Of a stretch of 64,000 bases of DNA, positions 26,458 to 36,936 are shown one piece after another. The notes under the pieces were generated by a model. That model was not told where the DNA came from, ran no database searches, and saw nothing but the letters and a program-made list of their open reading frames with translations. This stretch comes from CAZTDD01 sp964612675 (GTDB taxonomy: Bacteria; Hinthialibacterota; Hinthialibacteria; Hinthialibacterales; JAKPRU01): the NCBI GenBank assembly GCA_964612675.1, contig CAZTDD010000005.1, positions 1 through 64,000 on the forward strand, read 5' to 3'. The stretch's first letter is position 1; each line of letters starts with the position of its first letter. Position numbers and translations under genes: made by a program.

Positions 26458-28566
26458 ATGGCCAAAGGACCTCAGCTCGCAGTAGATATAGGGCAACATG
26501 CTGTCAAAATGGTCGCTATAAAGCGAACCCGCAAAGGTGCCGTTGTTACGGGTGCACTTTCGCAACCCGTTGGGTTACCGTCGAAGACATCTTCAGAAGA
26601 GTACAACCAGCGGGTCGTCGAGATCATCAAATCCGGGCGAAAAAGTCTTTCGGGAGGCGGCCGGCGAGCGGCTGTGGCTCTCGGCGGCCGTTCGGCCTTT
26701 AGTCGAAATGTAAAAGTTCCGGCGGTAACCGGCCGTCAATTGAAACGAATCATCAATTACGAGGCGCGTCAGCAGATTCCATTTCCCATCGAGCAAGTCA
26801 ATTTCGACCATCATCTGATTCCCCCTCCGGAGGGAGCGGACGAGGTCGAAGTCATGTTGCTGGCGGTGCGTAGCGACGTCTCGGAAGAACTCGTATCTCG
26901 CCTCTCAGGGGGCGGTCTGCGCACCGATGTTGTGGACGTCGGTCCCGTGGCACTTTTCAACGCTTATATGGCCACGATTGGAGCGGCCGAAGAAGAAGTA
27001 ACGGCGATCATCAATATCGGAGCGAGTTCAACGGATATCGTTGTCGAGCAGGAGGGGCAGTTGCGTTTTATGCGGAGCGCTCCGAACGCAGGGAACACTC
27101 TGACAGACTTGGTTGCCAAACGGTTCGACCTTGACTGGATGGAAGCGGAGCAGCTCAAAACTCGCCCGGCCTCTGAATATCAAGAAGGCGGAGAAGGTCC
27201 CTCGGCGGTCGATGTCGCCACCGTCCTGGAAGAAGGATTCGAGGCGATTGTGGGCGATATCCGTCGTTCGCTGGACTTTTTTGTGTCTCAGCCCGATTCT
27301 TCCCCATTCACGCGTGTGTTTGTCTGCGGTGGAACATCGGCAATGGAAGGCACAGACGAGTTCTTGGAGGACCGTCTCGGCGTTCCCGTCCAATTGGCCG
27401 ATTTCACACAGTCGGAACAGCTGGAATGGAACATTCCGAATAAAGAAGATTTCGCGCGGGAAGGCATTGTGGCGGGACTGGCGATTCGATGCGCCAAACT
27501 CGCGCCGCTCGATACAAACGTGGCCCCGGACTCCACCAAGCAGCGTCTCGAGTTCGAGCGCCGAATGCCGATGCTCAGTTTGACCGGACTGATTCTTGCC
27601 GCGTTGCTGTTTGCGGGATTCTCAGGAATGCAGACATGCATCGAACGCGAAAAACGCGCGCTTCAGCGGATACAGAACGTAGTCGATCCTTCAGGTGTCG
27701 GCCCGAACCAACAGGAATTGAGGGAAATTCGCGAAGTGCAGGATAAATACAACGATCGGTTCGATAAACTTTCCAAAGTCGCAGAAAAGCGTGGTCTGAT
27801 TACGGAACGATACTTGGAAGTTCTGTCGCTGGTACCCGGCGACGTTTGGCTCACCGTTGTGGATATCGCCAGCGACCGAATGACTTTACAGGGTAAGGCG
27901 CTCAATGAGAATCGTCTGAACGAGTTCATCTCGAATCTTCGATTGTCGCCCTATATTGACGATCAGAGGGTTGTGTTGTCGAATTTTCTGACGGCGGCCG
28001 ACGGAAGCATCGAGTATACGATTGAGGCCGAGAACTTCCGGATGCCATCTCCGCAAGAGGTGACATTTGTTGAGAATATGAAGAAGTTCCCGGACTTGAC
28101 GTTGATCCTGGCCGAGCTTGAGCGGCCCGGCGGCGCAGCCGCACCGGGAGAAACCGGTGCGCCATCGGCTCCGCAAGGCCCCGTGACCGCTGTTGTCGGT
28201 ACCTATGAAGTGGATCGGAACGAAGACCGGGTTTCTCTACTGCGAAAGGTCTACACCGCATTGGACCGGGCCAAAGTCGAGAATTGCCAAACCATCCGGC
28301 TGCGCTACTTCGATCGATCGCTCGACGAGGTGGTTACCCAGGAAATCCCTGCAGAAGACGCGGAGGCGTTTTATTCTGGGAAACGCAGCGAGGCGGAGAT
28401 CCTGGATGTTTTGGCGCAGGGGATGCGATCCCCCGAGCCGACCGCGACACCGACGTATACCCCGCTTCCGGAAGGGATGGGCGGTTATGGATATTACGGA
28501 GGAGGATACGGCGGTATGGGTATGGGCATGTACGGAGGCATGGGCATGATGCCGGGAGGCATGTAG
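26458..28566 (+). CDS. PilM-PilN fusion-like pilus/secretion assembly protein
   Basis: A 702-residue protein. Residues 1-365 are an actin-like ATPase of the PilM/GspL-cytoplasmic type: LAVDIGQHAVKMVAI (phosphate 1), TAIINIGASSTDIVVEQEG (phosphate 2) and VFVCGGTSAMEGT (adenosine). A single membrane helix follows at about 370-390 (LSLTGLILAALLFAGFSG), then a coiled coil and a PilN-like alpha/beta domain (LVPGDVWLTVVDIASDRMTL, then QGKALNENRLNEFISNL). PilM and PilN are normally separate, so one chain here spans both. The tail is Gly/Tyr/Met-rich (GGYGGMGMGMYGGMGMMPGG). GGAAAGGA precedes the ATG. The next genes supply a coiled-coil membrane protein and a secretin. Confidence 0.85.
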   Translation: MAKGPQLAVDIGQHAVKMVAIKRTRKGAVVTGALSQPVGLPSKTSSEEYNQRVVEIIKSGRKSLSGGGRRAAVALGGRSAFSRNVKVPAVTGRQLKRIINYEARQQIPFPIEQVNFDHHLIPPPEGADEVEVMLLAVRSDVSEELVSRLSGGGLRTDVVDVGPVALFNAYMATIGAAEEEVTAIINIGASSTDIVVEQEGQLRFMRSAPNAGNTLTDLVAKRFDLDWMEAEQLKTRPASEYQEGGEGPSAVDVATVLEEGFEAIVGDIRRSLDFFVSQPDSSPFTRVFVCGGTSAMEGTDEFLEDRLGVPVQLADFTQSEQLEWNIPNKEDFAREGIVAGLAIRCAKLAPLDTNVAPDSTKQRLEFERRMPMLSLTGLILAALLFAGFSGMQTCIEREKRALQRIQNVVDPSGVGPNQQELREIREVQDKYNDRFDKLSKVAEKRGLITERYLEVLSLVPGDVWLTVVDIASDRMTLQGKALNENRLNEFISNLRLSPYIDDQRVVLSNFLTAADGSIEYTIEAENFRMPSPQEVTFVENMKKFPDLTLILAELERPGGAAAPGETGAPSAPQGPVTAVVGTYEVDRNEDRVSLLRKVYTALDRAKVENCQTIRLRYFDRSLDEVVTQEIPAEDAEAFYSGKRSEAEILDVLAQGMRSPEPTATPTYTPLPEGMGGYGYYGGGYGGMGMGMYGGMGMMPGGM

Positions 28567-28690
28567 GGGATAAGCACAAGGGGTAGGTGAACAGGGTTCG
28601 TCACTCGATAATGCGTTCGCCGAGGTAGACCGAAATCGGGTGCCTGAAGACATGGTACGGGCACGGGCGACTAGATGAACGGAGAGACGC

Positions 28691-30223
28691 GTGGCTGCGT
28701 CAATAAGCAAAGACCAGATAGTTGAGCTAATCGGTAAGTACCGCGATATTTTGGTACTGGTTTTGATCATCGCTCTAGCCGGATGGGGATATCTCCAACT
28801 TCGGGAATCGTTGGCGAAGTCTGTCGAAGATATCATCGAGGAAGGGATTCGCAGCACCGGCCAGGGGGGTGCAGGGCAACAAGGGATCGACGTCGGACAA
28901 CTGGTTCAGAGTCTTGAGTCGAAACGCCCTTTCTCGGTTTATCAGCAAAAACGTAGCCCTTTTGGAACGCCCGCGGAACAACTGAAACTCCGGCAAGAAG
29001 TCAAGCAGCTTTACGAGAACGCCGTCAGCTTATATAAGAGCGGGAAGTATGAACTCGCCGTGCAACAGTTCAACCGCGTGATTCGGATGGACGTGACCGA
29101 GACCCGTATCGAGTATCCGATACCGCCGTCGGAGTACATCCGACTGGCTGAACGACAGGTCAAGATCCGCGATCTAGATAATATTCTGGCGCAGGCCAAC
29201 CAAAAGATCGAGCAAGCACGGAGCCAGGAGAGCACAGCCCCCAATCGGGCAATCGAGCAGTACGAGTCGGCCCTCGCTGATTTGAAGGGACTTGTGGGGG
29301 TGGATCCGCAAGGCGACGCGATGGGCCAGGCGAAATTGAACCAGATTACCGGTCTGATATCTCAGGTTGAGCAGACGGTGACCAACCTCAAGCGTCAGAC
29401 GCTTGGACAGAATGTCAGCGCTGCCACGAATAACTTGAACAACGCTCTCCAGGAGGCCTCCACGGATGTCTTTAGTCTTGTACTCGCCCTGGCGCAGGGG
29501 CGTGAGGTCCAGTCGGAGGTGAAAGAAGTCGATCCGGACGCGAGTGTTGTGTCCACCCAGGCACGAAATCAACTGGATACACTGCTTCAGCGCGCAGAGA
29601 ACACTCTGGCCGACTCATTAGATTCGGTTGCTCAGCAAGCGCGGCAGAATGTTGCGGATGCAGTTCAAAATGGGAATTTCGCCCGTGCGCATCAACTGGT
29701 GGAAGCGTTTGTCGAACTCGGCAAGCAGTATCCCGACAACGACACGCTGACTGCAGCCCAAATCGAAGTCCTGTCGACCTATTTCGGCGGCGTTATGGAA
29801 GCCGGCCGTCAGGAGCTCGCCGCGATTCGAGAGGCATTTCAGCAGGGTGAGTATTCCAGTTACGACCCCGAGAGAAAAAAGGCTGTTGTGGAAGATATTT
29901 CGAGGGCGCTGAGATTAGGGCCCGTTCTGTCGGATACCGATCGGACGCAGTTGGCTCAGCTCGAGGATACATTGCGGCGTCTGGAACCGCCGCCACCTTT
30001 AGACAGCGCCTATGATCTGGTAGAATTTCGACCCACCGGTGGGATCTACCGCGTGCAAATGACAGAGAAAGAAACCGGAGAAGAGGTCTCATTACGACTT
30101 CGTCCGAGGCGGAAAGACGAGAGTGGTTTTCGCTTGGGGCAAGTTGACATGAAGAATCGCGTTGTTATATTGTCAAAACTGCCGGAGTATGCACCGTCAC
30201 AGTTCCAGATCCCAGAGAGGTAG
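28691..30223 (+). CDS. Membrane-anchored coiled-coil/TPR-like protein of the secretion module
   Basis: A 510-residue protein with a short cytoplasmic start, one membrane helix at about 20-37 (ILVLVLIIALAGWGYLQL) and a long periplasmic part. It includes a TPR-like stretch (LYENAVSLYKSGKYELAVQQ) and Gln/Ala-rich coiled coils. The C-terminal 80 residues are predicted beta-rich (GGIYRVQMTEKETGEEVSLR). Its place between the PilM-PilN fusion and the secretin is where PilO and PilP sit in pilus operons, so it may replace them. There is no clear sequence match to either. The start is GTG, preceded by GGAGAGACGC. Confidence 0.65.
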   Translation: MAASISKDQIVELIGKYRDILVLVLIIALAGWGYLQLRESLAKSVEDIIEEGIRSTGQGGAGQQGIDVGQLVQSLESKRPFSVYQQKRSPFGTPAEQLKLRQEVKQLYENAVSLYKSGKYELAVQQFNRVIRMDVTETRIEYPIPPSEYIRLAERQVKIRDLDNILAQANQKIEQARSQESTAPNRAIEQYESALADLKGLVGVDPQGDAMGQAKLNQITGLISQVEQTVTNLKRQTLGQNVSAATNNLNNALQEASTDVFSLVLALAQGREVQSEVKEVDPDASVVSTQARNQLDTLLQRAENTLADSLDSVAQQARQNVADAVQNGNFARAHQLVEAFVELGKQYPDNDTLTAAQIEVLSTYFGGVMEAGRQELAAIREAFQQGEYSSYDPERKKAVVEDISRALRLGPVLSDTDRTQLAQLEDTLRRLEPPPPLDSAYDLVEFRPTGGIYRVQMTEKETGEEVSLRLRPRRKDESGFRLGQVDMKNRVVILSKLPEYAPSQFQIPER

Positions 30224-30491
30224 GACTTTTGCAGATGACGGCAGAGAAGTCCGGCTTGTGGGGGATGAATCCCCAACTCTCTGAGCCCGCGCAGTCGACA
30301 ACCCAGCGATGTTTTTTCCCTTGGCAATTCACCGGGGGCTGGGCTTGAGAGTATGAAACGCGCCTGTCGTACGTGAGTGGGGTGTCAGCCCCAATTCCTA
30401 TATGCGATGATAATCAGAGGGATTTTTTTTCTTAGAACTGGTGCGACCCCGCCAAGGGTGGGGCTCCGCATAGTCGGAAGGAGTAGCCTCG

Positions 30492-33400
30492 ATGGATAGA
30501 GCTTTCGGCCTCGGGGGGCGTCATCGGCCTCGAATCGTTCCACTTTTTTGTTCATTCGCGTTCGTTCTTGTGTGCTCGGCGGTATCGGGCATTTCGTTCG
30601 CCGGACCGGCGGACGGTCTGGTTATGTCGATTATCACCGCAAGCGGTGATGCGGACGACGCGTATAAAGAGGCTCGTTCTCTAGAACGAGTAGGTAAAAT
30701 TCAAAGAGCCATTGAGCAATACAACAAGGCTCTTCGTTCGTCGCCCGACCATCAAGGCGCTCGTCTACGTTTACGGCGTTTGGAGCGTTTGGGACACGAC
30801 GTGACGCCGGTCGCGACTTCCACGTCTGTTCGTGTCGCGGCGTCCGGTCCCCAGCCGCCTGCCGGCGAAGGAGAGACGGCCCTTGATGAGAAGACACAGA
30901 CCGCGTTGGGTCGTGCGCTGCAGAAGGCGCGCATCTACCTCGATTCGAAACAGCCGGCTGAGGCCGAGCGTGTTTTGCGCGAGGCGATGCAGCTGGCGCC
31001 CGACAATGCGGAGGTCGCCAAGATGTTGGACGAGGCGGCGCAGCTCCGCAGCACCTTGTCTCAACAAGAGCGGGCTCAAGAACAGGCAAGGCAAACCGAG
31101 CGGCGAAAAGCCTTGAGCGCATCCGCTTCCGACAAGTTCGAGGAAGGCAGCAAGCATTACATGGAAGGCGACGTGATTCGCGCCGTGGAAACCTGGCGCG
31201 AGGCGTTGGCGATTTACCCGGATCACGAACCCAGCAAGAACGCTATCGAAGCCGCAAAAGAGGAATACCAAAAGGCCCTCAAAGCGAAAGAAGAAGCCGA
31301 GGCACACGCGGCTCAGGAAAAAGAATATGAGGCGAAACTCGACCTGAAAGCCGGTTACGAAACAAAAGGCGATTCGGATATCGACGATGTCCTAAACACC
31401 TTGTCGAATCTGTGTGGTCTGAAAATGGTGATCGGAGAAGGCGTCGAGGGGACAGTGAGTTTCCGGGTCGACAAAGAGACAACGATCCGTGAAATTCTCA
31501 ACCTGATTGAAGAGCACTACGGATACGCGTGGGAGCGCCGAGCCGACACAATCATTGTAAAACGCGCTTACAAAACACGCACCTTCCCGTTGACTGAAAC
31601 CCAATACAAAACGCTGAAAGCCATCCTGGAAGATCCTTCGACACTGGAAGACACCACCAGGGATCTTCGCACGATTCTTTATGGAGAAGACGGTTCGAAG
31701 AAAGTACCGGGCAAAGAACTCTTCCTGAACGAGCGTACACGGAGCCTTGTGGTTACCGACACCCAGGAAAACCTCGCGAAGGTTGAGGAGTTCCTGCAGC
31801 ATATGCCCACCATCGCTGAAGAAGACCGACCGCTCGAAACCGCCCTCTTCCGTTTACACCCGGAAGTGGCAAATGATCTCTACAAAATCATCGAACTTCG
31901 TTTGTATCAGGAAGTCGGCCAGTACGGCGGCTTGACAGGCGCAGGCCGGAAACTGTTTCTCAGCGACGACAACACGTTGATCGTTATCGACTATCCCGAG
32001 AACATCGAGATCGTAAAGCAAATTCTCGAGGATGAGCAAATCCAACAGCAGCTCGAGGAAGATGAGCTGAAGGCCAAGCACTTCCCCGTGACCGACATGT
32101 TCGATATCGGGCAGCGGGAAGAGGACCTGGATCGCCGTATTCAGACGACACGGATGATCGTTGAGGTTCTCGAGGCCATGCTCTACGGACCGACCGGTCA
32201 GGAAGAAGCCCGGCTCAAAGGACGCCGGATGTTCCCCAACGAAGAGCGGGGGGCAATCGATATCGTCGACACCCCTTCCAACTTGAAGCGAGTGGACGAT
32301 TATCTCGCCAGCCTTCGCGGCGAGGCGCAGCAAGACATCTTTATCGAGACGTTCTACGTCAAACACATTCCGGTAACGAACATTTCGGACGCTATCGGGT
32401 TCATTTTCAACAACCAACAGCAGTCGACCCGAAATATGTTCCTCGATATTCAAGGACTGGATACCCTCGGTACCGATGAAGAGGGCCAGGAAGTCGACCT
32501 TGGAACCGGCTATGAGGAAACCAGCCGAGAGCTGTTCAACATTCAGCAGGGCGGTGGCGGCCAGGATCTGACACAGCTCTTCTCAATGTCGTACTTCCCG
32601 GATTACAACACAAACTCCATTGTGTTGATTACACCGGACCGGGATGCGCTGGACTTTGTTTCCAATATCGTCAACAGTTTCGATAAGCCGCCGCGCATGC
32701 TGGAGATCGAACAACGGATCGTTTCGGTAACGTTGAGCGATCTGCGGTCGGTGGGTCTTGACTATTTGATTCTCAATCCATTCCGCAGCAAGATCACGGT
32801 CAACCCGGAGAAGTCCGAGCAGGACGTACTCCTTCTTGACAACACAGGAAAACAGTCTCTTCGCTTCACCATGGACACATTCGGTGAGACGAGACTTAAT
32901 TTCGTGCTGAACTTGCTTGAGTCGATGGAGACTTCGGAGGTGATCAGCGCCCCGAAGATGCTTCATGTCCCGAATGGTCTCACGACGCCGTTGATCTTCG
33001 TGGGTAAGCAGGAACCTTACATTGAAACGGCTGAAATCGACGACCAGGGCGATGACGATCCGACGAACAACCGGTTGATCCTCGATTTCCAACGGTCCAT
33101 CACCGGAATTTCGCTCATGTTCATTCCGTTCATTCTTAACGACGACCATGTTTATGTCGAGTTGATGCCAAACAAGACCGAGATCACAAACCGGTTGCCT
33201 GTGTTCGTGGAAACCGGCCAGCAGGGAGGCGGAGGCATCGATACGTCAACGCTCCAAAGCCTTGGGCAGCCGGTCTTTACACAACAGGCGATGATGGCCT
33301 CCGTGCGCCTCAAGAGCGGCGAGACCATCGTTATGGGCGGCATGATGAACGACAGCGTTACGGAAAGTCGTCTCAGCGTACCTCTTATCTCAAAACTGCC

Positions 33401-33533
33401 GTTGATCGGTAGTCTGTTCGAGGACGTTTCGTATAATGTCAGCAAGAGCACAATTCTGTGGTTCTTGACCGTCCGGATTATTGAGGAAACCGGCGGAGGC
33501 GGCGGCCAAAGCGTGAACGTTGGCATGCGCTGA
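30492..33533 (+). CDS. Secretin (PilQ/GspD family) with N-terminal TPR region
   Basis: A 1013-residue outer-membrane channel subunit. A signal sequence (FAFVLVCSAVSGISFAG) is followed by TPR-like repeats (AYKEARSLERVGKIQRAIEQ and a second near residue 220) and an Ala/Glu-rich helix. Several N-domains come next (SDIDDVLNTLSNLCGLKMVI onward). The C-terminal third is the secretin domain, ending VPLISKLPLIGSLFEDVSYN and a WFLTVRIIEE strand. The TPR region resembles a built-in pilotin or PilF-like module, which is not usual in PilQ. It closes the assembly module beginning at 23071. The ATPase, inner-membrane platform protein and prepilin peptidase are not in this window. Confidence 0.92.
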   Translation: MDRAFGLGGRHRPRIVPLFCSFAFVLVCSAVSGISFAGPADGLVMSIITASGDADDAYKEARSLERVGKIQRAIEQYNKALRSSPDHQGARLRLRRLERLGHDVTPVATSTSVRVAASGPQPPAGEGETALDEKTQTALGRALQKARIYLDSKQPAEAERVLREAMQLAPDNAEVAKMLDEAAQLRSTLSQQERAQEQARQTERRKALSASASDKFEEGSKHYMEGDVIRAVETWREALAIYPDHEPSKNAIEAAKEEYQKALKAKEEAEAHAAQEKEYEAKLDLKAGYETKGDSDIDDVLNTLSNLCGLKMVIGEGVEGTVSFRVDKETTIREILNLIEEHYGYAWERRADTIIVKRAYKTRTFPLTETQYKTLKAILEDPSTLEDTTRDLRTILYGEDGSKKVPGKELFLNERTRSLVVTDTQENLAKVEEFLQHMPTIAEEDRPLETALFRLHPEVANDLYKIIELRLYQEVGQYGGLTGAGRKLFLSDDNTLIVIDYPENIEIVKQILEDEQIQQQLEEDELKAKHFPVTDMFDIGQREEDLDRRIQTTRMIVEVLEAMLYGPTGQEEARLKGRRMFPNEERGAIDIVDTPSNLKRVDDYLASLRGEAQQDIFIETFYVKHIPVTNISDAIGFIFNNQQQSTRNMFLDIQGLDTLGTDEEGQEVDLGTGYEETSRELFNIQQGGGGQDLTQLFSMSYFPDYNTNSIVLITPDRDALDFVSNIVNSFDKPPRMLEIEQRIVSVTLSDLRSVGLDYLILNPFRSKITVNPEKSEQDVLLLDNTGKQSLRFTMDTFGETRLNFVLNLLESMETSEVISAPKMLHVPNGLTTPLIFVGKQEPYIETAEIDDQGDDDPTNNRLILDFQRSITGISLMFIPFILNDDHVYVELMPNKTEITNRLPVFVETGQQGGGGIDTSTLQSLGQPVFTQQAMMASVRLKSGETIVMGGMMNDSVTESRLSVPLISKLPLIGSLFEDVSYNVSKSTILWFLTVRIIEETGGGGGQSVNVGMR

Positions 33534-34254
33534 TCGCCGTCAAAGTAGAGTGGCTCGATAAGCGGCGTCCGGTACATAGGGATATCCAGGCTGCCGCTTG
33601 ATGAGGCTCTGAAATCCTTCCCGTTTCGCGACCCGCTGAAAAAGGGCTTGCAACGAGAGGACAGAAGCGTTAAAGTAACCATATATACAGTCGTACAGCA
33701 TTGCGTTTCATCGTATTCGAATTCATCGTCTCAATTTGATAGATTCGAAGTACTCCAGCATTTGAAGACTATTGCTATACCGGCCTCATACGGGATCCTC
33801 GGCGAGCCGGAAGATAAAATCTCAAACCTGCAACCGACGAACATGATCGCCCACGGGTCAAGTTCATGGGATCAACGAGATCCTCTGTGTCCGAACTCCG
33901 CCGGCTCGATAATTCGGTTTCTTCGCTGGAACGAGAGTGGCATTATCTGTTTTGAGTAATCTATTTGATATGACCTGCGGGGGACACAAGCAAGAGTAGA
34001 AACCAGCGAGCTCGGCATGATACAGAAAGTCACCGGCCGAATATTAATCCAATGCTATTGCTGCCGCACAGAACATAATGGCGTACCAATCTCATAACAA
34101 GACGGTGTTTAAGGTGGCTGTCGCCGCCAATGAATACGTTTACGTTGGGAAGAACATCTGGAGGTAGTTTCAGAGAACTGGAAACCCCGGCTCCGGTTGG
34201 TTCGAATTCTAATCTACGAATGCATACCGTTTACCTTTCCTTGACGCTGATGCG
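33534..34254. other. Long intergenic region upstream of polA
   Basis: About 720 bases with lower GC than the neighbouring genes. One frame of 103 codons at 33648-33959 has no ribosome site and an unprotein-like composition. A loose inverted pair (AAGCGGC / GCCGCTT, with a loop of about 30 bases) lies just after the secretin gene and might be a weak terminator. I see no tRNA, small RNA of a known class or repeat. Confidence 0.4.
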
Positions 34255-36936
34255 ATGAAGACTGCTTATCTGATTGACGGTACTTCCTATTTCTTCCGGG
34301 CTTTTCACGCCGTGGGAAGCCTTTCGAGATCGTCTGACGGTATGCCGACCGGAGGAATCTACGGTTTTGTGAATTCGCTGCGCCAGATTGAACGGGAGTA
34401 CCGGCCCGATACAATGATTGTTGCATTCGATTGCGGTGAGCCGACTTTTCGGCACGAAATGGACGAGAATTATAAAAGTAATCGGGAAGCGCCCCCGGAC
34501 GATTTGTTGGCGCAGCTTCCCTATGTGAAGGAAATACTCGAGGCCTCCGGTATCCCGCTTGTGGAGAAACCTGGATACGAGGCGGACGACATTCTGGGGA
34601 CTTTTGTGGAGCAGTTGGTGGCGAAGGAGTGGAACGTGGTCGTAGCGTCCGGCGACAAAGACCTTCTTCAACTGGTATCCGACCGGGTTTCCATTCTGCG
34701 ACAGCACCTGAATAAATCGAAAATGTACGAAGAGAAGGACGTGCGCGAACGATACCAGGTACCTCCCGAGAAGTTGATCGAGGTTTTCGGTTTGATGGGG
34801 GATACGTCCGACAATATCCCCGGAGTACCCGGGATCGGCGAGAAAACGGCTGTCGATTTGATTGTGCGGTTCGGCACATTGGAAGGACTTTACCGGAACC
34901 TCGACCAGGTGAAGGGCCCCAAACGGAGGGACAGTCTTCGAGAATACCGGGAACAGGCGTTCCTATCCCGGGATTTGGCGACGATCCGGCGTGACGCCCC
35001 CGTGGAGCTACCGAACGGGCTCTTGTCTCGCCGTCAACCCGACAACGAGCGGCTGCTCCAGATTTACCGTGACCTGGAGTTTCGCAGCCTCGCACGGGAA
35101 CTCGAGACCGAGCAAGCAGGCTCTTCCTGCAACAAAAGTGGTGAAAACACACCAACCACGGAATACACCATCGTTCGTTCGCTGGACGAACTGCGCACAG
35201 TGGCGGAAGCGTTGGCACAAGCACCGATTTTCGCAATCGACACGGAGACCACGGCTCTGAACGTTTACGATGCGGACTTAGTCGGAATATCGCTCTCGAT
35301 TCGCGAAGGGCAGGGGTGGTATATACCGATCTGTCATTCTGAGGGGCTCTGCCTGGGCAAGGAAAGCGTCCGAGATTGTCTTCATCCTGTGTTCAGCGAT
35401 CCGAACGTGAAGAAATGCGGACAGAATCTCAAATTCGATATCGAGATTTTGTCGCGGCATGGTTTTCGGCTGGAAGGGGTTGCCGACGATTCCCTGATTG
35501 GTTCCTACCTGGTCGAACCTGACCGTGCCACTCGGAAGCTCGATGTGTTGGCAGGCGAACATCTCGGGATGCGGATGACTCCTATCGAGGATCTGATCGG
35601 TTCCGGCAAGAATCAGGGCTCCATGGCGGACATTTCGATTGAGCGAGTAGGAGCCTATGCCTGTGAAGATACGGATGCCGCCTTACGTCTCTGCGGCCAT
35701 TTCAGGCCGAAACTGGACGAACTGGGGCTGCGGCGCTTATATGAGGAAGTCGAAATACCTCTGGTTTCTGTTTTGAGCGAAATGGAGTTGCGCGGCGTCC
35801 GGGTCGATCCGGCAGTCTTGATCGAACAGTCGCTGGCGCTATCGCAGGAGGGGCAACAGCTGGAAGTCGAGATTCACCGACTGGCGGGTCGTGAATTCAA
35901 TATCAACTCGCCGAAACAGCTGAGCGAGATCCTGTACGATGAGCTGAGACTACTGAAAGGTCGGAAGAAAAGCACTCGGGCGGACATTCTTGAAAAATTG
36001 GCGTCCGACGGCCACGATATCGCTGTCAAGGTCATTGAATACAGACAGAGAACAAAACTGCAGTCCACGTATCTGGAGGCGCTTCAAAACCTGATTCGTC
36101 CCGAGACAGGACACGTGCATACGACCTATAATCAGGCGGTAACCAACACCGGGAGGATTTCGAGCAGCGAACCGAATCTTCAGAGTATTCCGATTCGTAC
36201 TCCGTTGGGACGGCGTGTCCGCAAGGCTTTTGTTGCGGACGAGGGGCGGCTGTTATTGTCCTCCGACTATTCGCAGATTGAACTGCGCATTCTTGCGGAC
36301 CTGTCGAAAGACCCGGGGCTGTTGAGTGCGTTCCAGTCGAACGAGGATATCCACAGCCGCACTGCTGCAGAAGTATTCGATGTTTCGCTGGACGACGTGA
36401 CCGCCGATATGCGCAGCAAAGCGAAGGCAATCAACTTCGGGCTGAATTACGGAATGAGTCCGTACGGACTCGCACAGCGGCTGGGTATTCCTGTGACCGA
36501 GGCGGAGCTGTATATCGAACGATATTTCAACCGCTATCCGCTCGTGCTCGAGTATATGGACCGAGTCGCTGAGCAAGCGCAAAGAGACAAGCATGTGAAG
36601 ACGATTCTCGGGCGACGAATTCCGACGCGGGGCATCGACGACTCGAATCGCAACCGCGCAGAAAACGCACGCAGGGCGGCGATTAACGCACCCATTCAAG
36701 GATCGGCGGCCGATCTGTTGAAGAAAGCCATGGTCGATTGGCATCGGTCCTCCTCGAAGGGGCTGGCGGATATGATTCTCACCGTTCATGACGAGTTGAT
36801 TTTTGAGGTGGATGCCGAGCGGGTTGAGGAAGCCGCCGAGTCTGTCCGTGAGGTAATGGAGAATGCCCTCACTCAGGATCTGTCCGTGGCGACCCCGGTG
36901 GACATTTCCTGGGGGGAGAATTGGGCGGAGTTGTGA
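34255..36936 (+). CDS. polA: DNA polymerase I
   Basis: An 893-residue family A polymerase for Okazaki-fragment maturation and repair. The 5'-3' exonuclease domain (GTSYFFRAFHAVG, GYEADDILGTF, GDKDLLQL) occupies the first 290 residues. The proofreading domain keeps its acidic residues (FAIDTETTAL, GQNLKFDIEIL, YACEDTDAALRL), so 3'-5' exonuclease activity is expected. The polymerase domain has motif A DYSQIELRILA, motif B RSKAKAINFGLNYGMSPYG and motif C VHDELIFEV. It overlaps coaE by four bases, beginning a polA-coaE-rho unit. Confidence 0.98.
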   Translation: MKTAYLIDGTSYFFRAFHAVGSLSRSSDGMPTGGIYGFVNSLRQIEREYRPDTMIVAFDCGEPTFRHEMDENYKSNREAPPDDLLAQLPYVKEILEASGIPLVEKPGYEADDILGTFVEQLVAKEWNVVVASGDKDLLQLVSDRVSILRQHLNKSKMYEEKDVRERYQVPPEKLIEVFGLMGDTSDNIPGVPGIGEKTAVDLIVRFGTLEGLYRNLDQVKGPKRRDSLREYREQAFLSRDLATIRRDAPVELPNGLLSRRQPDNERLLQIYRDLEFRSLARELETEQAGSSCNKSGENTPTTEYTIVRSLDELRTVAEALAQAPIFAIDTETTALNVYDADLVGISLSIREGQGWYIPICHSEGLCLGKESVRDCLHPVFSDPNVKKCGQNLKFDIEILSRHGFRLEGVADDSLIGSYLVEPDRATRKLDVLAGEHLGMRMTPIEDLIGSGKNQGSMADISIERVGAYACEDTDAALRLCGHFRPKLDELGLRRLYEEVEIPLVSVLSEMELRGVRVDPAVLIEQSLALSQEGQQLEVEIHRLAGREFNINSPKQLSEILYDELRLLKGRKKSTRADILEKLASDGHDIAVKVIEYRQRTKLQSTYLEALQNLIRPETGHVHTTYNQAVTNTGRISSSEPNLQSIPIRTPLGRRVRKAFVADEGRLLLSSDYSQIELRILADLSKDPGLLSAFQSNEDIHSRTAAEVFDVSLDDVTADMRSKAKAINFGLNYGMSPYGLAQRLGIPVTEAELYIERYFNRYPLVLEYMDRVAEQAQRDKHVKTILGRRIPTRGIDDSNRNRAENARRAAINAPIQGSAADLLKKAMVDWHRSSSKGLADMILTVHDELIFEVDAERVEEAAESVREVMENALTQDLSVATPVDISWGENWAEL

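Noticed and set aside
33648..33959. 103-codon frame between the secretin gene and polA
   Set aside because: No ribosome site, skewed composition and no similarity to known proteins; kept only as a note in the intergenic entry.
34190..34215. tRNA-like T-loop (GGTTCGAATTC) before polA
   Set aside because: The flanking bases do not form a T-stem or acceptor stem, and no anticodon arm is present.
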